Assembly: GCF_022179325.1 (NCBI RefSeq)
Contig: NZ_BPQQ01000012.1
Span: 1-39,445, forward strand
Source: Methylobacterium isbiliense
GTDB taxonomy: Bacteria; Pseudomonadota; Alphaproteobacteria; Rhizobiales; Beijerinckiaceae
DNA: 39,445 bases
Direction: 5' to 3'
The position numbers and the translations under genes were made by a program. The notes under the pieces were generated by a model. It was given only the letters and a program-made list of their open reading frames with translations, was not told the DNA's origin and searched no databases. Numbering within the stretch: position 1 is the stretch's first letter; each line of letters opens with the position of its first letter. Positions 24,294 through 33,153 of this stretch are shown here, in pieces.

Positions 24294-25292
24294 TCAGGGG
24301 CTCTGCATTGCCGTCGTGACCGGACGATCTCGCGTCTTCCACAGGCTCCAGAGCACGCCGGCAGCCAGCAGGCCGAAGGTGATACCGAGCGACAGGGCCG
24401 GCGGGAATTTCTCCAGACCCAGCAGGTCGGCAAGGAAGATCTTCGAGCCGATGAACAGAAGGACGCCGGCCAGCGCGTACTTGAGATAGTGGAAGCGGTC
24501 CACCATGGCGGCGAGAGCGAAATACAGCGCCCGCAGGCCGAGAATGGCAAAGATGTTGGAGGTGTAGACCACGAAGGGATCCGTCGTGATCGCGAAGATC
24601 GCCGGCACCGAGTCGACCGCGAAGATGACGTCGGCGATCTCGATCATCACCAGCGCCAGGAACAGGGGCGTCATGAACCAGACCGGCTTCCCGGTCAGGG
24701 GCGCGGGCTGACGGATGAAGAACCTCTCGCCGTGCAGCGTCTCGGTCACGTTGAACCGCCGGCGCATGAACGCCAGAACTGGGTTCGTGCCGACGTCGTA
24801 GTGGCGATCGGCGAACACGATCATCTTCACGCCGGTGGCGATCAGGAACACGGCGAATAGGTACAGCACCCACGAGGCCTGGGCGACGATCGTCGCCCCG
24901 AGACCGATCATCACGGCGCGCAGCACGATCACGCCGAGAATGCCCCAGAACAGCACCCGGTGCTGGTACAGGCGCGGCACCGAGAAGAAGGCGAAGATCA
25001 TGGCGATGACGAACACGTTGTCCATCGCCAGTGCCTTCTCGACCGCAAAGCCCGTCAGGTAGGCCATCCCGGCTTCCTGCCCGAGGTACCACCAGACCCA
25101 GCCGCCGAAAGCGAGGCCGAGCGCGATGTAGAGCCCGCTCATGCCGAGGCTCTCGCGTACGCCGATCTCGCGCGTCTTGCGGTGCAGGATGCCGAGGTCG
25201 AGGACGAGCAGGCCCAGCACGATCGCCACGAAGGCCAGCCACATCCAGAGCGACTTGCCGAGCCAGAGGGCGAAGAGGAACGCCAAATCCAT
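24294..25292 (-). CDS. TerC/Alx-family integral membrane protein, 332 aa
   Basis: A membrane protein with about eight to nine helices. The two family motifs with acidic residues inside helices are present: EKALAMDNVFVIAMIF near residues 85-100 and FAVDSVPAIFAITTDPFVVY near 225-245. The sequence RRRFNVTETLHGERFFIRQ in the central loop and SNIFAILGLRALYFALAAMV are also typical. Members (Alx, MeeY/MeeF) act in manganese export and redox or metal stress; tellurite resistance is the historical name. Starts at ATG 25292 (MDLAFLFALWLGKSLWMWLA). Two adjacent hairpins lie just upstream in the leader. Confidence 0.93.
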   Translation of the reverse strand: MDLAFLFALWLGKSLWMWLAFVAIVLGLLVLDLGILHRKTREIGVRESLGMSGLYIALGLAFGGWVWWYLGQEAGMAYLTGFAVEKALAMDNVFVIAMIFAFFSVPRLYQHRVLFWGILGVIVLRAVMIGLGATIVAQASWVLYLFAVFLIATGVKMIVFADRHYDVGTNPVLAFMRRRFNVTETLHGERFFIRQPAPLTGKPVWFMTPLFLALVMIEIADVIFAVDSVPAIFAITTDPFVVYTSNIFAILGLRALYFALAAMVDRFHYLKYALAGVLLFIGSKIFLADLLGLEKFPPALSLGITFGLLAAGVLWSLWKTRDRPVTTAMQSP

Positions 25293-25314
25293 CGGGGGTC
25301 TCTGAGGCCGGCCT

Positions 25315-25362
25315 GCGATGTCGGGAATGGTCCGACATCGCGAGAGCGCCGGCAGCTCTCGC
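25315..25362 (-). promoter_or_regulatory. Two abutting hairpins in the terC leader
   Basis: gcgatgtcgg (25315-25324) pairs exactly with ccgacatcgc (25332-25341), loop 7; gcgagagc (25340-25347) pairs exactly with gctctcgc (25355-25362), loop 7. They share bases 25340-25341 and lie 23-70 bases upstream of the start codon on the transcribed strand. terC/alx leaders often carry the yybP-ykoY manganese riboswitch, but I could not see its conserved core here, so the element is unassigned. A protein operator or translational control hairpin is possible. Confidence 0.5.
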
Positions 25363-25465
25363 CAGAGGGGCCCGGACCTTGGGTTCCTTCGCAGGTGGGC
25401 CGTGCGACTACATCGAGCAAGTCATCTCAGGCCAATGAGCCTCATTCAGAAAACTTATGGGCTTT

Positions 25466-25494
25466 TTGACAGTCTGCTCCTTGCAGGAATGAGC
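25466..25494 (+). promoter_or_regulatory. Candidate promoter of the RND operon
   Basis: A perfect ttgaca (25466-25471) is followed after 17 bases by atgagc, a weak -10. Just downstream the dyad cgatc/gatcg (25497-25501, 25510-25514) could be an operator near the transcription start. The adaptor gene begins 119 bases after the -10. Weak support. Confidence 0.3.
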
Positions 25495-25612
25495 ATCGAT
25501 CACGAACCTGATCGAACAGACGTCCGGGCCCCTCTGGCGGTCTCATCCAAGACTGCGATGTCGGATGTTGTCAGCGATTACATCGTCAACACCCCACATG
25601 GAGGATACTCCG

Positions 25613-26884
25613 ATGTCGACGTGCGACAGCAGCAAGCCCACTTGCCGAGACACCTTCTCGTGTGCAGTGCGGCACCAACTGTGTCAGCCAGATCGTCGAG
25701 GAGGATCGCGGATTTTGTCTCGGGTCGGCGGCGGAGGAACGATCCTGGCTCTGTCGATCGGACTGACAGCTTGTCAGGACAAGCAACCTGCATCCTCCAG
25801 CCACACGACAGCCCCTCCCGCGGTGAGCGTCATCGTTGCCGAGCCGAAGGCCGTCACGCTTATCAAGGAACTGCCGGGCCGGATCGCACCGATGCGCATC
25901 GCTGAGGTTCGCCCGCGCGTCTCGGGCATCATCGTCGAGCGGACCTTCGAGCAGGGCAGCCTCGTGCAGGAGGGAAGCGTCCTCTACCGCATCGACCCCA
26001 AACCCTTCGAGGTCGACCTCGCCAGCGCGAAGGCCGCACTCGCCAAGGCGGAAGCGACATTGTTCCAGGCCAGCCGCCAGGAGGACCGGCTGCGCCAGCT
26101 CCTCAGCGGGCAGACCACGACACAGGCGCAGTACGACTTGGCGCTTGCCGCCGAACGACAGGCGGAGGCCGATGTCTCCGCTCAGAAAGCCGCTGTCCAA
26201 CGCGCGCAGATCAACCTCGATTATGCGACCCTGCGGGCGCCGATCACGGGTCGGATCGGACGCGCTTTGGTCACGGAGGGGGCTCTGGTCGGCCAGAACG
26301 AGGCCACCCACCTCGCCACCATCCAGCAGCTTGACCCCATCTACGCCGACTTCACGCAATCCGTGACCGAACTGAACCAGCTCAAGCGCGACCTTGCCGA
26401 GGGACGCCTCAGTCAGGTCTCTCCCAACGCCGCCAAGGTCCGTCTCGTCTTCGACGACGGGACGCTCTACCCTCAGTCCGGCCGCCTGCTCTTCTCCGAT
26501 GTCACCGTGGATCCAGGCACCGGCAAGGTCACCTTGCGCGGCGAGTTCCCGAACCCGACCTCCGAGCTCCTGCCGGGAGCCTACGTGCGCGTGCAGATCG
26601 AGGAGGGCATCGACGCCGACGCCATCACGCTGCCGCAGCAGGCGATCCAGCGCAACAACGCCGGCGGCAGCGAGGTTTACGTCGTCAACGACGAGGGACG
26701 CGCCGTGCTGCAGCCGGTCCGCGTCGGCCGCACGCTGGGCAATGAGATCGTCGTCGAGGACGGGCTCAAGCCTGGCTACCGCGTCGTGATCGAAGGCTTC
26801 CAGAAGTTCACGCCGGGCAGCTTGGTCCAGCCCGTGCCATGGGTGCCGGCCCAGCAGGCGGCGGCGCAGTCCCGGCCGAACTGA
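25613..26884 (+). CDS. RND efflux periplasmic adaptor (MexA/AcrA type), 423 aa
   Basis: A membrane-fusion lipoprotein linking an RND pump to an outer-membrane channel. ATG 25613 follows GGAGG by eight bases. The hydrophobic signal and lipobox LSIGLTAC put the lipidated cysteine at residue 54, so the N-terminal region is unusually long (about 40 residues, Cys at 4, 11, 17, 24). The barrel-sandwich and hairpin follow: IAEVRPRVSGIIVERTFEQG, LYRIDPKPFEVDLASAKAAL, the coiled-coil to about 230, LRAPITGRIGRALVTEGALV, then beta-barrel and membrane-proximal parts (GAYVRVQIEEGIDADAITLP). The pump gene follows after 42 bases. Confidence 0.95.
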   Translation: MSTCDSSKPTCRDTFSCAVRHQLCQPDRRGGSRILSRVGGGGTILALSIGLTACQDKQPASSSHTTAPPAVSVIVAEPKAVTLIKELPGRIAPMRIAEVRPRVSGIIVERTFEQGSLVQEGSVLYRIDPKPFEVDLASAKAALAKAEATLFQASRQEDRLRQLLSGQTTTQAQYDLALAAERQAEADVSAQKAAVQRAQINLDYATLRAPITGRIGRALVTEGALVGQNEATHLATIQQLDPIYADFTQSVTELNQLKRDLAEGRLSQVSPNAAKVRLVFDDGTLYPQSGRLLFSDVTVDPGTGKVTLRGEFPNPTSELLPGAYVRVQIEEGIDADAITLPQQAIQRNNAGGSEVYVVNDEGRAVLQPVRVGRTLGNEIVVEDGLKPGYRVVIEGFQKFTPGSLVQPVPWVPAQQAAAQSRPN

Positions 26885-26926
26885 TCCTGCTTCAAGCCTG
26901 TCAGCTTCCTTCGGAGACCTGCCGCC

Positions 26927-29900
26927 ATGCCCGGCTTCTTCATCGCGCGTCCTATCTTCGCCTGGGTGGTGGCGATCTTCATCTGTCTGGGCGGCCTGCT
27001 CGCGCTGCCCTTTCTGCCCGTGGCGCAGTATCCCGTGATTGCGCCGCCGTCGATCTCGATCTCGACCGTCTATCCTGGTGCGTCGACCCAGAACCTCTAC
27101 TTCAGTGTCACCCGGTTGATCGAGGAGGAGCTGAACGGAGCCGCCAACGTCCTCAACTACGAGTCGACGAGCGACACCACGGGCGAGGTCGAGATCATCG
27201 TCAACTTTCAGCCCGGGACCGACATCGCGCTGGCGGCCGTCGATGTCCAGAACCGCATCAAGCGCATCGAGCCTCGCTTGCCCGAGGCAGTGCGCGAGCA
27301 GGGCATCCTCATCGTCGAGGCGAGCAGTGCCATCCTGCAGTTCGTGACGCTGACGTCCCGTGACGGCAGCCTCGACGAGGTGGGTCTGGGCGATGTCGCC
27401 ACGCGCAACGTGCTGCCGGAGCTGCGCCGGCTGCCGGGCGTCGGTCGCGCGCGCCTCTTCTCGACCGAGCGCGCGATGCGGGTCTGGCTCGACCCCGACA
27501 AGCTGCTCGGCTTCAGTCTGACGGCGCAGAATGTCGAGGACGCGATCAAGGCCCAGAATGCCCAGGTTGCCTCAGGCCTGCTCGGCGTGCAGCCGAGCCC
27601 GACGGCCCAGCGCACCCAGAACATGGTGCTGGTCAAGGGCCAACTCGAGTCCCCCGAGGATTTTGGGGCGATCGTGCTGCGGGCCAATCCCAACGGCTCG
27701 ACGGTGCGCCTGCGCGACGTGGCGCGCCTGGAGGTCGGCGGCCTCTCCTATGCCTTCTCGACGCGGCTCAACGGCAAGCCCGCGGCGGCGATTGCTGTCC
27801 AGCTTGCCCCGACCGGCAACGCGCTCGCCACTGGCAAGGCGGTCAAGGCCAAGATGGAGCAGCTGGCTCGGTTCTTCCCGCCGGGCGTCAAGTACGAGGT
27901 CTCCTACGATGTCACGCCGGTGATCACGGCTTCGGTCAAGAAGGTGCTGCTGACGCTCGCCGAGGCGGTTGTGCTCGTCTTCATCGTCATGTTCCTGTTC
28001 CTGCAGAACTTCCGCTACACCCTGATCCCGACCATCGTGGTGCCCATCGCCCTGCTCGGCACTTGCGTCGTGCTGCTCCTGATGGGCTTCTCGATCAACG
28101 TTCTGACCATGTTCGGCATGGTGCTGGCCATCGGCATTCTCGTGGATGACGCCATCGTGGTGGTCGAGAACGTCGAACGCATCATGGCCGAGGAAGGGCT
28201 CTCGCCGCGACAGGCCACCGAGAAGGCGATGAGGCAGATCACCGGAGCAGTGATCGGCATCACACTGGTGCTGATGGCCGTGTTCGTGCCGATGGCGTTC
28301 TTCCCCGGCTCGGTCGGCATCATGTACCAGCAGTTCTCGGCCGCGATGGTCGTGTCGATCGGCTTCTCGGCCTTCCTGGCGCTCTCCCTCACGCCGGCGC
28401 TGTGCGCCACCATGCTCAAGCCGATCGAGAAGGGCCACGGCCACGCCAAGCGCGGCTTCTTCGGCTGGTTCAACCGCGGCCTGGACTGGCTGACGCGTCG
28501 CTATGGTGGCACCACGCGTTGGATGGTGGCGCGCGCCGGGCGCTTCATGCTGCTCTACCTCGCGCTCGTGGGGGGCCTGGGCTACGCCCTGTGGCGCATG
28601 CCGTCCGGCTTCGTGCCGGTGGACGACCAGGGCTTCATCATGGCCGATCTTCTGGCGCCCTCCGACGCCAGCGCGAACCGGACGCTCGATGTCGTGCGCT
28701 CGGTCGAGGAGCAGCTCGCCGGCACGCCGGGTGTCGACAAGATCACCTTCATCAATGGCTTCAGCTTCTTCGGACAAGGGGCAATGACGGCTCAGGCCTT
28801 CGTCACGCTCAAGGACTGGTCGGAGCGGGGCACCGATCAGAGCTCGAGTGCCATCATCGACAAGAGCAACGAGGGCTTCGCGAAGCTGCGCGACGCCGAG
28901 GTGTCGGCGCTGGCGCCGCCCCCAATCGCCAATCTCGGCACCACGAGCGGCTTCAGCTTCCGCCTGCAGGATCGCGGGCAACGCGGCTACGAGGCGCTGA
29001 TGGCGGCCAAGGATCAGCTCCTGGCGGCGGCAGCCCGCTCACCCATCCTGCGCGAGGTGACGGTCGAGGGTCTCCCGCCCGCCCCGCAGATCCGGCTCGA
29101 CATCGACCGCGAGAAGGCGGCCGCCCTGGGTGTGACGTTTGCGGACATCAACACCACGCTCTCGGCGCAGCTCGGGTCGAGCTACGTGAACGATTTCCTC
29201 AACCGTGGACGCATGCAGCGCGTGGTCGTCCAGGCGCGAGAGGACAAGCGTGTTCGCCCGGAGGACCTGATGACCTACAGCGCCCGCAACAGCAGCGGCG
29301 CCATGGTGCCATTCTCCTCGTTCGCCCGCGTGACCTGGCTGACAGGCCCGACGCAGGTCATCGGCTTCAACGGCTACCCGGCGGTGCGCATCACCGGCAG
29401 CCCGGCCCCGGGCTACACCAGCGGCGACGCGATCGCCGAAATGGAGCGGCTGATGGGCGAGTTGCCGGGTGGCTTCGGCTATGAGTGGACCGGCCAGTCG
29501 CTGCAGGAGAAGCTGGCCGGCTCGCAGGCGGCGTTTCTGCTGGCGCTCTCGGTTCTGTTCGTGTTCCTGTGCCTGGCGGCGCTCTACGAGAGCTGGTCGA
29601 TCCCCTTCGCCGTCATGCTGGTCGTGCCCCTGGGCATCGTCGGCTCAGTGGCGGCGGCCTACCTGCGCGGCCTGCCCAACGACGTCTACTTCACGGTGGG
29701 GCTGATCACCATCATCGGCCTGTCGGCCAAGAACGCGATCCTGATCATCGAGTTTGCCAAGGATCTGCGCGCGCAGGGCAAGCCCCTGGTCGCAGCGACG
29801 CTGGAGGCTGCAGAACTCCGCTTCCGACCGATCGTGATGACCTCGCTGGCCTTCATCCTCGGCGTCGTGCCGCTGGTGATCGCCTCGGGGGCCAGCGCGA

Positions 29901-30055
29901 AGAGCCAGCAGGCCCTCGGCACGGGGGTGCTCGGCGGCATGATCACAGCCACGGTGCTGGCCGTGTTCATGGTGCCGGTCTTCTTCGTGGTGGTGATGCG
30001 CTTCTTCTCGCGTAAGAAGGTCTCGAAGCACTCTGAAGTTTCCGAGGCTGCCTAG
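26927..30055 (+). CDS. RND efflux permease (HAE1, AcrB/MexB type), 1042 aa
   Basis: An inner-membrane proton-driven drug exporter of full length. MPGFFIARPIFAWVVAIFIC is the canonical start; the twelve-helix, two-loop layout is intact. The proton relay acidic pair is visible in GILVDDAIVVVENVERIMAE (D-D of helix 4) and the helix-10 region GLSAKNAILIIEFAKDL carries the conserved lysine. The porter loops include NGAANVLNYESTSDTTGEVE and GFSFFGQGAMTAQAFVTLKD. It is the second gene of the operon with the adaptor. No outer-membrane channel gene follows, so it must use one encoded elsewhere. Likely substrates are hydrophobic or amphiphilic compounds. Confidence 0.97.
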   Translation: MPGFFIARPIFAWVVAIFICLGGLLALPFLPVAQYPVIAPPSISISTVYPGASTQNLYFSVTRLIEEELNGAANVLNYESTSDTTGEVEIIVNFQPGTDIALAAVDVQNRIKRIEPRLPEAVREQGILIVEASSAILQFVTLTSRDGSLDEVGLGDVATRNVLPELRRLPGVGRARLFSTERAMRVWLDPDKLLGFSLTAQNVEDAIKAQNAQVASGLLGVQPSPTAQRTQNMVLVKGQLESPEDFGAIVLRANPNGSTVRLRDVARLEVGGLSYAFSTRLNGKPAAAIAVQLAPTGNALATGKAVKAKMEQLARFFPPGVKYEVSYDVTPVITASVKKVLLTLAEAVVLVFIVMFLFLQNFRYTLIPTIVVPIALLGTCVVLLLMGFSINVLTMFGMVLAIGILVDDAIVVVENVERIMAEEGLSPRQATEKAMRQITGAVIGITLVLMAVFVPMAFFPGSVGIMYQQFSAAMVVSIGFSAFLALSLTPALCATMLKPIEKGHGHAKRGFFGWFNRGLDWLTRRYGGTTRWMVARAGRFMLLYLALVGGLGYALWRMPSGFVPVDDQGFIMADLLAPSDASANRTLDVVRSVEEQLAGTPGVDKITFINGFSFFGQGAMTAQAFVTLKDWSERGTDQSSSAIIDKSNEGFAKLRDAEVSALAPPPIANLGTTSGFSFRLQDRGQRGYEALMAAKDQLLAAAARSPILREVTVEGLPPAPQIRLDIDREKAAALGVTFADINTTLSAQLGSSYVNDFLNRGRMQRVVVQAREDKRVRPEDLMTYSARNSSGAMVPFSSFARVTWLTGPTQVIGFNGYPAVRITGSPAPGYTSGDAIAEMERLMGELPGGFGYEWTGQSLQEKLAGSQAAFLLALSVLFVFLCLAALYESWSIPFAVMLVVPLGIVGSVAAAYLRGLPNDVYFTVGLITIIGLSAKNAILIIEFAKDLRAQGKPLVAATLEAAELRFRPIVMTSLAFILGVVPLVIASGASAKSQQALGTGVLGGMITATVLAVFMVPVFFVVVMRFFSRKKVSKHSEVSEAA

Positions 30056-30173
30056 CATAAGTCCCGCTTTGTATTCGATGCGGTCAAAATGGAAACTCAT
30101 TCGCTGTTAGGACGTGGACGACGGAAATCAAGAATGCGACGTGCTCATATGCTTCATCTAGGAAATACCAGGC

Positions 30174-31058
30174 ATGATGCCCCCATCTTTCGACCTCGAT
30201 GTGTTGTTCACGTTTGTCTCCGTTGTGGAAAACGGCAGCTTTACGCGTGCCGCCAAACGCATCGGGCGTTCGCAGCCTGCTGTCTCCCAGCAGATCAAGC
30301 GCCTGGAGGATAGTCTCGGGCGGCGCATTTTCGAGCGAGATACCAACGAGGTGCGCCTTACACCACATGGTGAAATTCTGCTTAAATATGCTCAGCAGAT
30401 CATAAAACTTAGTAATGATGCGTGCCTACATCTGACCGATGCAGATGTCGCAGGTGTAGTACGGATCGGCACGCCAGAGGATTTTGCTACGACACATCTA
30501 TCGGCCATTCTGTCTCAATTTGTGCGAGCTCATCCCCTCGTAGCTCTGGAGGTCTATTGCGATTTCACGGTCAACCTTTTGGATGGTTTCTCGAAAGGCC
30601 TGTATGATCTGATGCTGTTCAAGCGCGAGCCACAGGGCTTTGGAGGTGGAACCGAGGTCTGGCGAGAGGTGCTGGACTGGACGGCATCACCGAATGCTCT
30701 CCTGCCAGAGAACAAACCTATACCGCTGGTCCTCGCGCCTGTGCCGGATGTCTATCGAAAGCGTGCGCTCGCCGCGCTTGATGCGGAGCAAAGACCCTGG
30801 CGTATTGCATATACAAGCCCGAGCCTCGCCGGGTTACAGGCTGCCGTACAAGCCGGTCTCGGCATCACAGTTCTACCTACCGAGATGATCCCGGCGGGAC
30901 TAGTGTCTGTAACATCAAGACTTTCCTTGCCAAAACTCGCAGATACAGAAATAGCACTGTATCGCGCTCCGGGAACCCTCTCGCAAGCAGCCGAGCTCCT
31001 CGCGTCATCGATTATCGAGTCTTTAGGAAAATTCCGTTCAGAACCACCTCTCAGCTAA
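30174..31058 (+). CDS. LysR-family transcriptional regulator, 294 aa
   Basis: The N-terminal winged helix is classic: FDLDVLFTFVSVVENGSFTR, AAKRIGRSQPAVSQQIKRLE, DSLGRRIFERDTNEVRLTPH. The effector domain (about 90-290) includes GVVRIGTPEDFATTHLSAIL and AAVQAGLGITVLPTEMI. An AGGA lies about 12 bases before ATG 30174. It is on the same strand, 118 bases after the RND pump, rather than divergent from it, and has a somewhat lower GC content than its neighbours. It may control the efflux operon, or be an independent arrival. Confidence 0.93.
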   Translation: MMPPSFDLDVLFTFVSVVENGSFTRAAKRIGRSQPAVSQQIKRLEDSLGRRIFERDTNEVRLTPHGEILLKYAQQIIKLSNDACLHLTDADVAGVVRIGTPEDFATTHLSAILSQFVRAHPLVALEVYCDFTVNLLDGFSKGLYDLMLFKREPQGFGGGTEVWREVLDWTASPNALLPENKPIPLVLAPVPDVYRKRALAALDAEQRPWRIAYTSPSLAGLQAAVQAGLGITVLPTEMIPAGLVSVTSRLSLPKLADTEIALYRAPGTLSQAAELLASSIIESLGKFRSEPPLS

Positions 31059-31203
31059 GAGTAAGCCACCACCTTCTCGCCCATCAGCGAGACCATCTCG
31101 GCCTGAGCCTCTGCCCCTGCTCAGGCGATGCGCACCAACCATAGCTCAAGACCTTCCGCGCTTCGATGGCGAGCAGGAACCCGGCACAGAAGGGGTTCTG
31201 CAT
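31055..31203 (-). pseudogene. Degenerate small Methylobacterium-type gene
   Basis: From ATG 31203 the minus strand reads MQNPFCAGFLLAIEARKVLS, then loses the family frame; the next frame gives LELWLVRIA, a TGA, and AGAEAQAEMVSLMGEKVVAY to a TAG at 31057-31055. The pattern NPF..GF.LA.EA..V..LRL.RIA.GG.EA.AEM..MV.EKV.A is familiar from small unknown, phasin-like proteins of this genus. One shift and one nonsense codon indicate decay. Its end overlaps the LysR stop on the opposite strand by a few bases. Confidence 0.4.
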
Positions 31204-31356
31204 GGATGCTCCGTGTGGATGGATGTGTCCCACAACCCTTGGTCGGCGTCCGGATGCCGTGGGACGGCTACGCAGGAAGACACCCATGCCGACCTGACCG
31301 CGTCCCGCATCCGCGGGTCCGTCCCCAGTTCGTCAGGCAGCCCATCGAGCGCCCCC

Positions 31357-32439
31357 TCACGCGCGGGATGCAGGCAGCGGCATACGAACCGAGACGCGCA
31401 GGCCGTCCGGGGCGAAGTTCACGTCGACCTCGGCCCCGGTCTGCGTCGCCAGGACCTTGTTGAGGAGCCGGTGGCCGAAGCCCTCGCGCGTGGGGTACTT
31501 GGCCGGCGGCCCGTCGTGCTCCGCCCAGTCCCAGCGCAGGCTGCGCCCAGCCGGGCCTTCCTCGACCCACCAGGTCACCTCGAGCCGTCCGGTCGGGTCG
31601 GCGAGCGAGCCGTGCCGTAGGGCGTTGGTGGCCAACTCGTGCAAGGCCATGCCGACCGGGACGGCGAGTTCCGACGGCAGCGTCACCTCGGGGCCGTCCA
31701 GCGCCAGACGACCGCGCTCGTCGTACGGATCGAGTTCAGCCCGCAGAAGCCCCTGGAACGAGGCGGCCTGCGCAACGTCTTCGGTGATCAGCGCGTGAGT
31801 CCGGGCGAGCGACGCGATGCGGCCCGACAGGGCGCGGGCGAACTCGGGAATGGTCAGCGAGGAGCGCACGGTCGCGTTTAACACCGCCTGCACCGTGGCC
31901 AGGGTGTTCTTCACCCGATGGTGCAGCTCGCGCACCATCAAGGCCTGCCGGTCCTCGTAGGCGCGCCTGTCGGTCACGTCGCGCTGGGTCGAGACCCAGT
32001 GTGAGATGCGCCCGTCTGGCTCGCGCACGGGCGTGATCAGCCACTCGACCGTGTAGGTCGTGCCGTCCTTGCGGTAGTTCAGCGCCTCCCCGTGGGCGGC
32101 CTCGCCCGCTTCGAGCGACGCGCGCAGCCGATGCAGGACGGCGCGCTCCGTGCCGGGCCCCTGCAGGAGGCGCGGCGTCTGCCCGAGGAGCTCGCGGGTC
32201 TCGTAGCCGGTCATGCGGGTGAAGGCCGGGTTCGCGTACTCGATGCGCGGCCCCGGCTCGTCGAGCTCGGCCGAGGTGATGAGGATGGCCTCGCCCGACG
32301 CCTCCACCGCAGCACACAGCAGCCTCAGGTCGACAGCCCCTGGTCTCGTCTCGTCGTTCACGGCCAACCCACATCCTCCTGGATCAGCCGTCGGTCGCCG
32401 GCTCAGGAGCCCGGCATGCATCCGCATCCAGGCATACAC
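31357..32439 (-). CDS. LOV-like PAS-HWE sensor histidine kinase, 360 aa
   Basis: A short soluble kinase. The PAS domain (about 40-158) is built like a LOV domain: YANPAFTRMTGYETRELLGQ, TPRLLQGPGTERA, LNYRKDGTTYTVEWLITPVR, and WVSTQRDVT with the late glutamine (Q152). The photo-adduct cysteine of the LOV motif (GxNCRFLQ) is replaced: the aligned stretch is GQTPRLLQ, with proline at 89. The HWE core has RELHHRVKNTLATVQAV (H174), ALHELATNALRHGSL and WDWAEHDGPP. The true start is uncertain: ATG 32439, ATG 32421, or GTG 32358, the last with an AGGAGG 13 bases upstream. No response regulator is adjacent. Confidence 0.88.
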   Translation of the reverse strand: MYAWMRMHAGLLSRRPTADPGGCGLAVNDETRPGAVDLRLLCAAVEASGEAILITSAELDEPGPRIEYANPAFTRMTGYETRELLGQTPRLLQGPGTERAVLHRLRASLEAGEAAHGEALNYRKDGTTYTVEWLITPVREPDGRISHWVSTQRDVTDRRAYEDRQALMVRELHHRVKNTLATVQAVLNATVRSSLTIPEFARALSGRIASLARTHALITEDVAQAASFQGLLRAELDPYDERGRLALDGPEVTLPSELAVPVGMALHELATNALRHGSLADPTGRLEVTWWVEEGPAGRSLRWDWAEHDGPPAKYPTREGFGHRLLNKVLATQTGAEVDVNFAPDGLRVSVRMPLPASRA

Positions 32440-32757
32440 GCGCCAACCTGCAGTGGGGCCTCAGGTTGCGGCCGGCCGCATCCGGGGGGTGCCTCATAGG
32501 CTCAGGCGGGTGGTTCCTGGCTGGTCAGGGACCGGGGAACGAGGACCGCCTGGTTCCTGCCTCTTGCCGGCGTCCGGAGCTAGGAACCCGGCCCCATCCG
32601 GGTCATGGGCATGCAGCCCCGCGGCGGGTCGACGCGTTGTGAAGGCCGACCCGTCAAGCGACACGACCGCATGCCTGCCCACACGCCTGCGCCGAAAGGC
32701 ACGCCTCTCCGAGAGACGACCGACCCGCGTCATGCGCGTCGGCGGCGCGGAGGTGCC
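32440..32757. other. Intergenic region between divergent genes
   Basis: No supported gene. A hairpin ggttcctg/cagggacc (32512-32519, 32526-32533; one G-U pair) is visible, and ggttcctg recurs near 32553. Promoters for the kinase on the left and the small gene on the right should lie here. Confidence 0.4.
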
Positions 32758-33000
32758 ATGGCGACCGAACCGGACACGCACTGTCACTACATGCGGCGGC
32801 TGCACGAGATCCTCGCCGACCGGCCCCTGGCGGCCATCCCGGCCCTGGCGGACGCGCTGCTGGATCGGCTTGTCGCCTTCGAGGCGGAAGCCAAGGCCGC
32901 CGGCGCCTCGGCCACGACGCTCGACGCCATCTCGAACGCTCGCTTCACGGCAGGCGTCGCCAGCCTGCGCCCTTGGCTCCCGCTGCCGCGCGGGCACTGA
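32758..33000 (+). CDS. Hypothetical protein, 80 aa
   Basis: GGAGG four bases before ATG 32758 fixes the start (MATEPDTHCHYMRRLHEILA). The protein is helical: DRPLAAIPALADALLDRLVA, FEAEAKAAGASATTLDAISN. No membrane segment or recognised motif. The frame upstream of 32758 is arginine-rich and not coding-like. It may start the transcription unit with the YqcI/YcgG-like gene 150 bases on. Function unknown. Confidence 0.6.
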   Translation: MATEPDTHCHYMRRLHEILADRPLAAIPALADALLDRLVAFEAEAKAAGASATTLDAISNARFTAGVASLRPWLPLPRGH

Positions 33001-33153
33001 TGCAGCTGTTCCCGAACAGGACCGCTTCCGGTTGTGGATAGCCGGGACGCAACGAAGCGCACACGGAACGCGGAGGAAGCGGCACCGTTGCCTGTTGCCT
33101 CGGCACCCTTGTGGGTGCCGAGAGCATCTGTGAGACGTGCGTGCCGAGTTCCG

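Noticed and set aside
25293-25440. yybP-ykoY manganese riboswitch upstream of the TerC gene
   Set aside because: Expected from the gene family, but the conserved core and flanking helices could not be seen; kept only as an unassigned hairpin leader.
27572-28981. A histidine-rich 469-codon minus-strand frame opposite the RND pump
   Set aside because: The His/Asp/Glu-rich pattern is the antisense of hydrophobic membrane codons; not a metal-binding protein.
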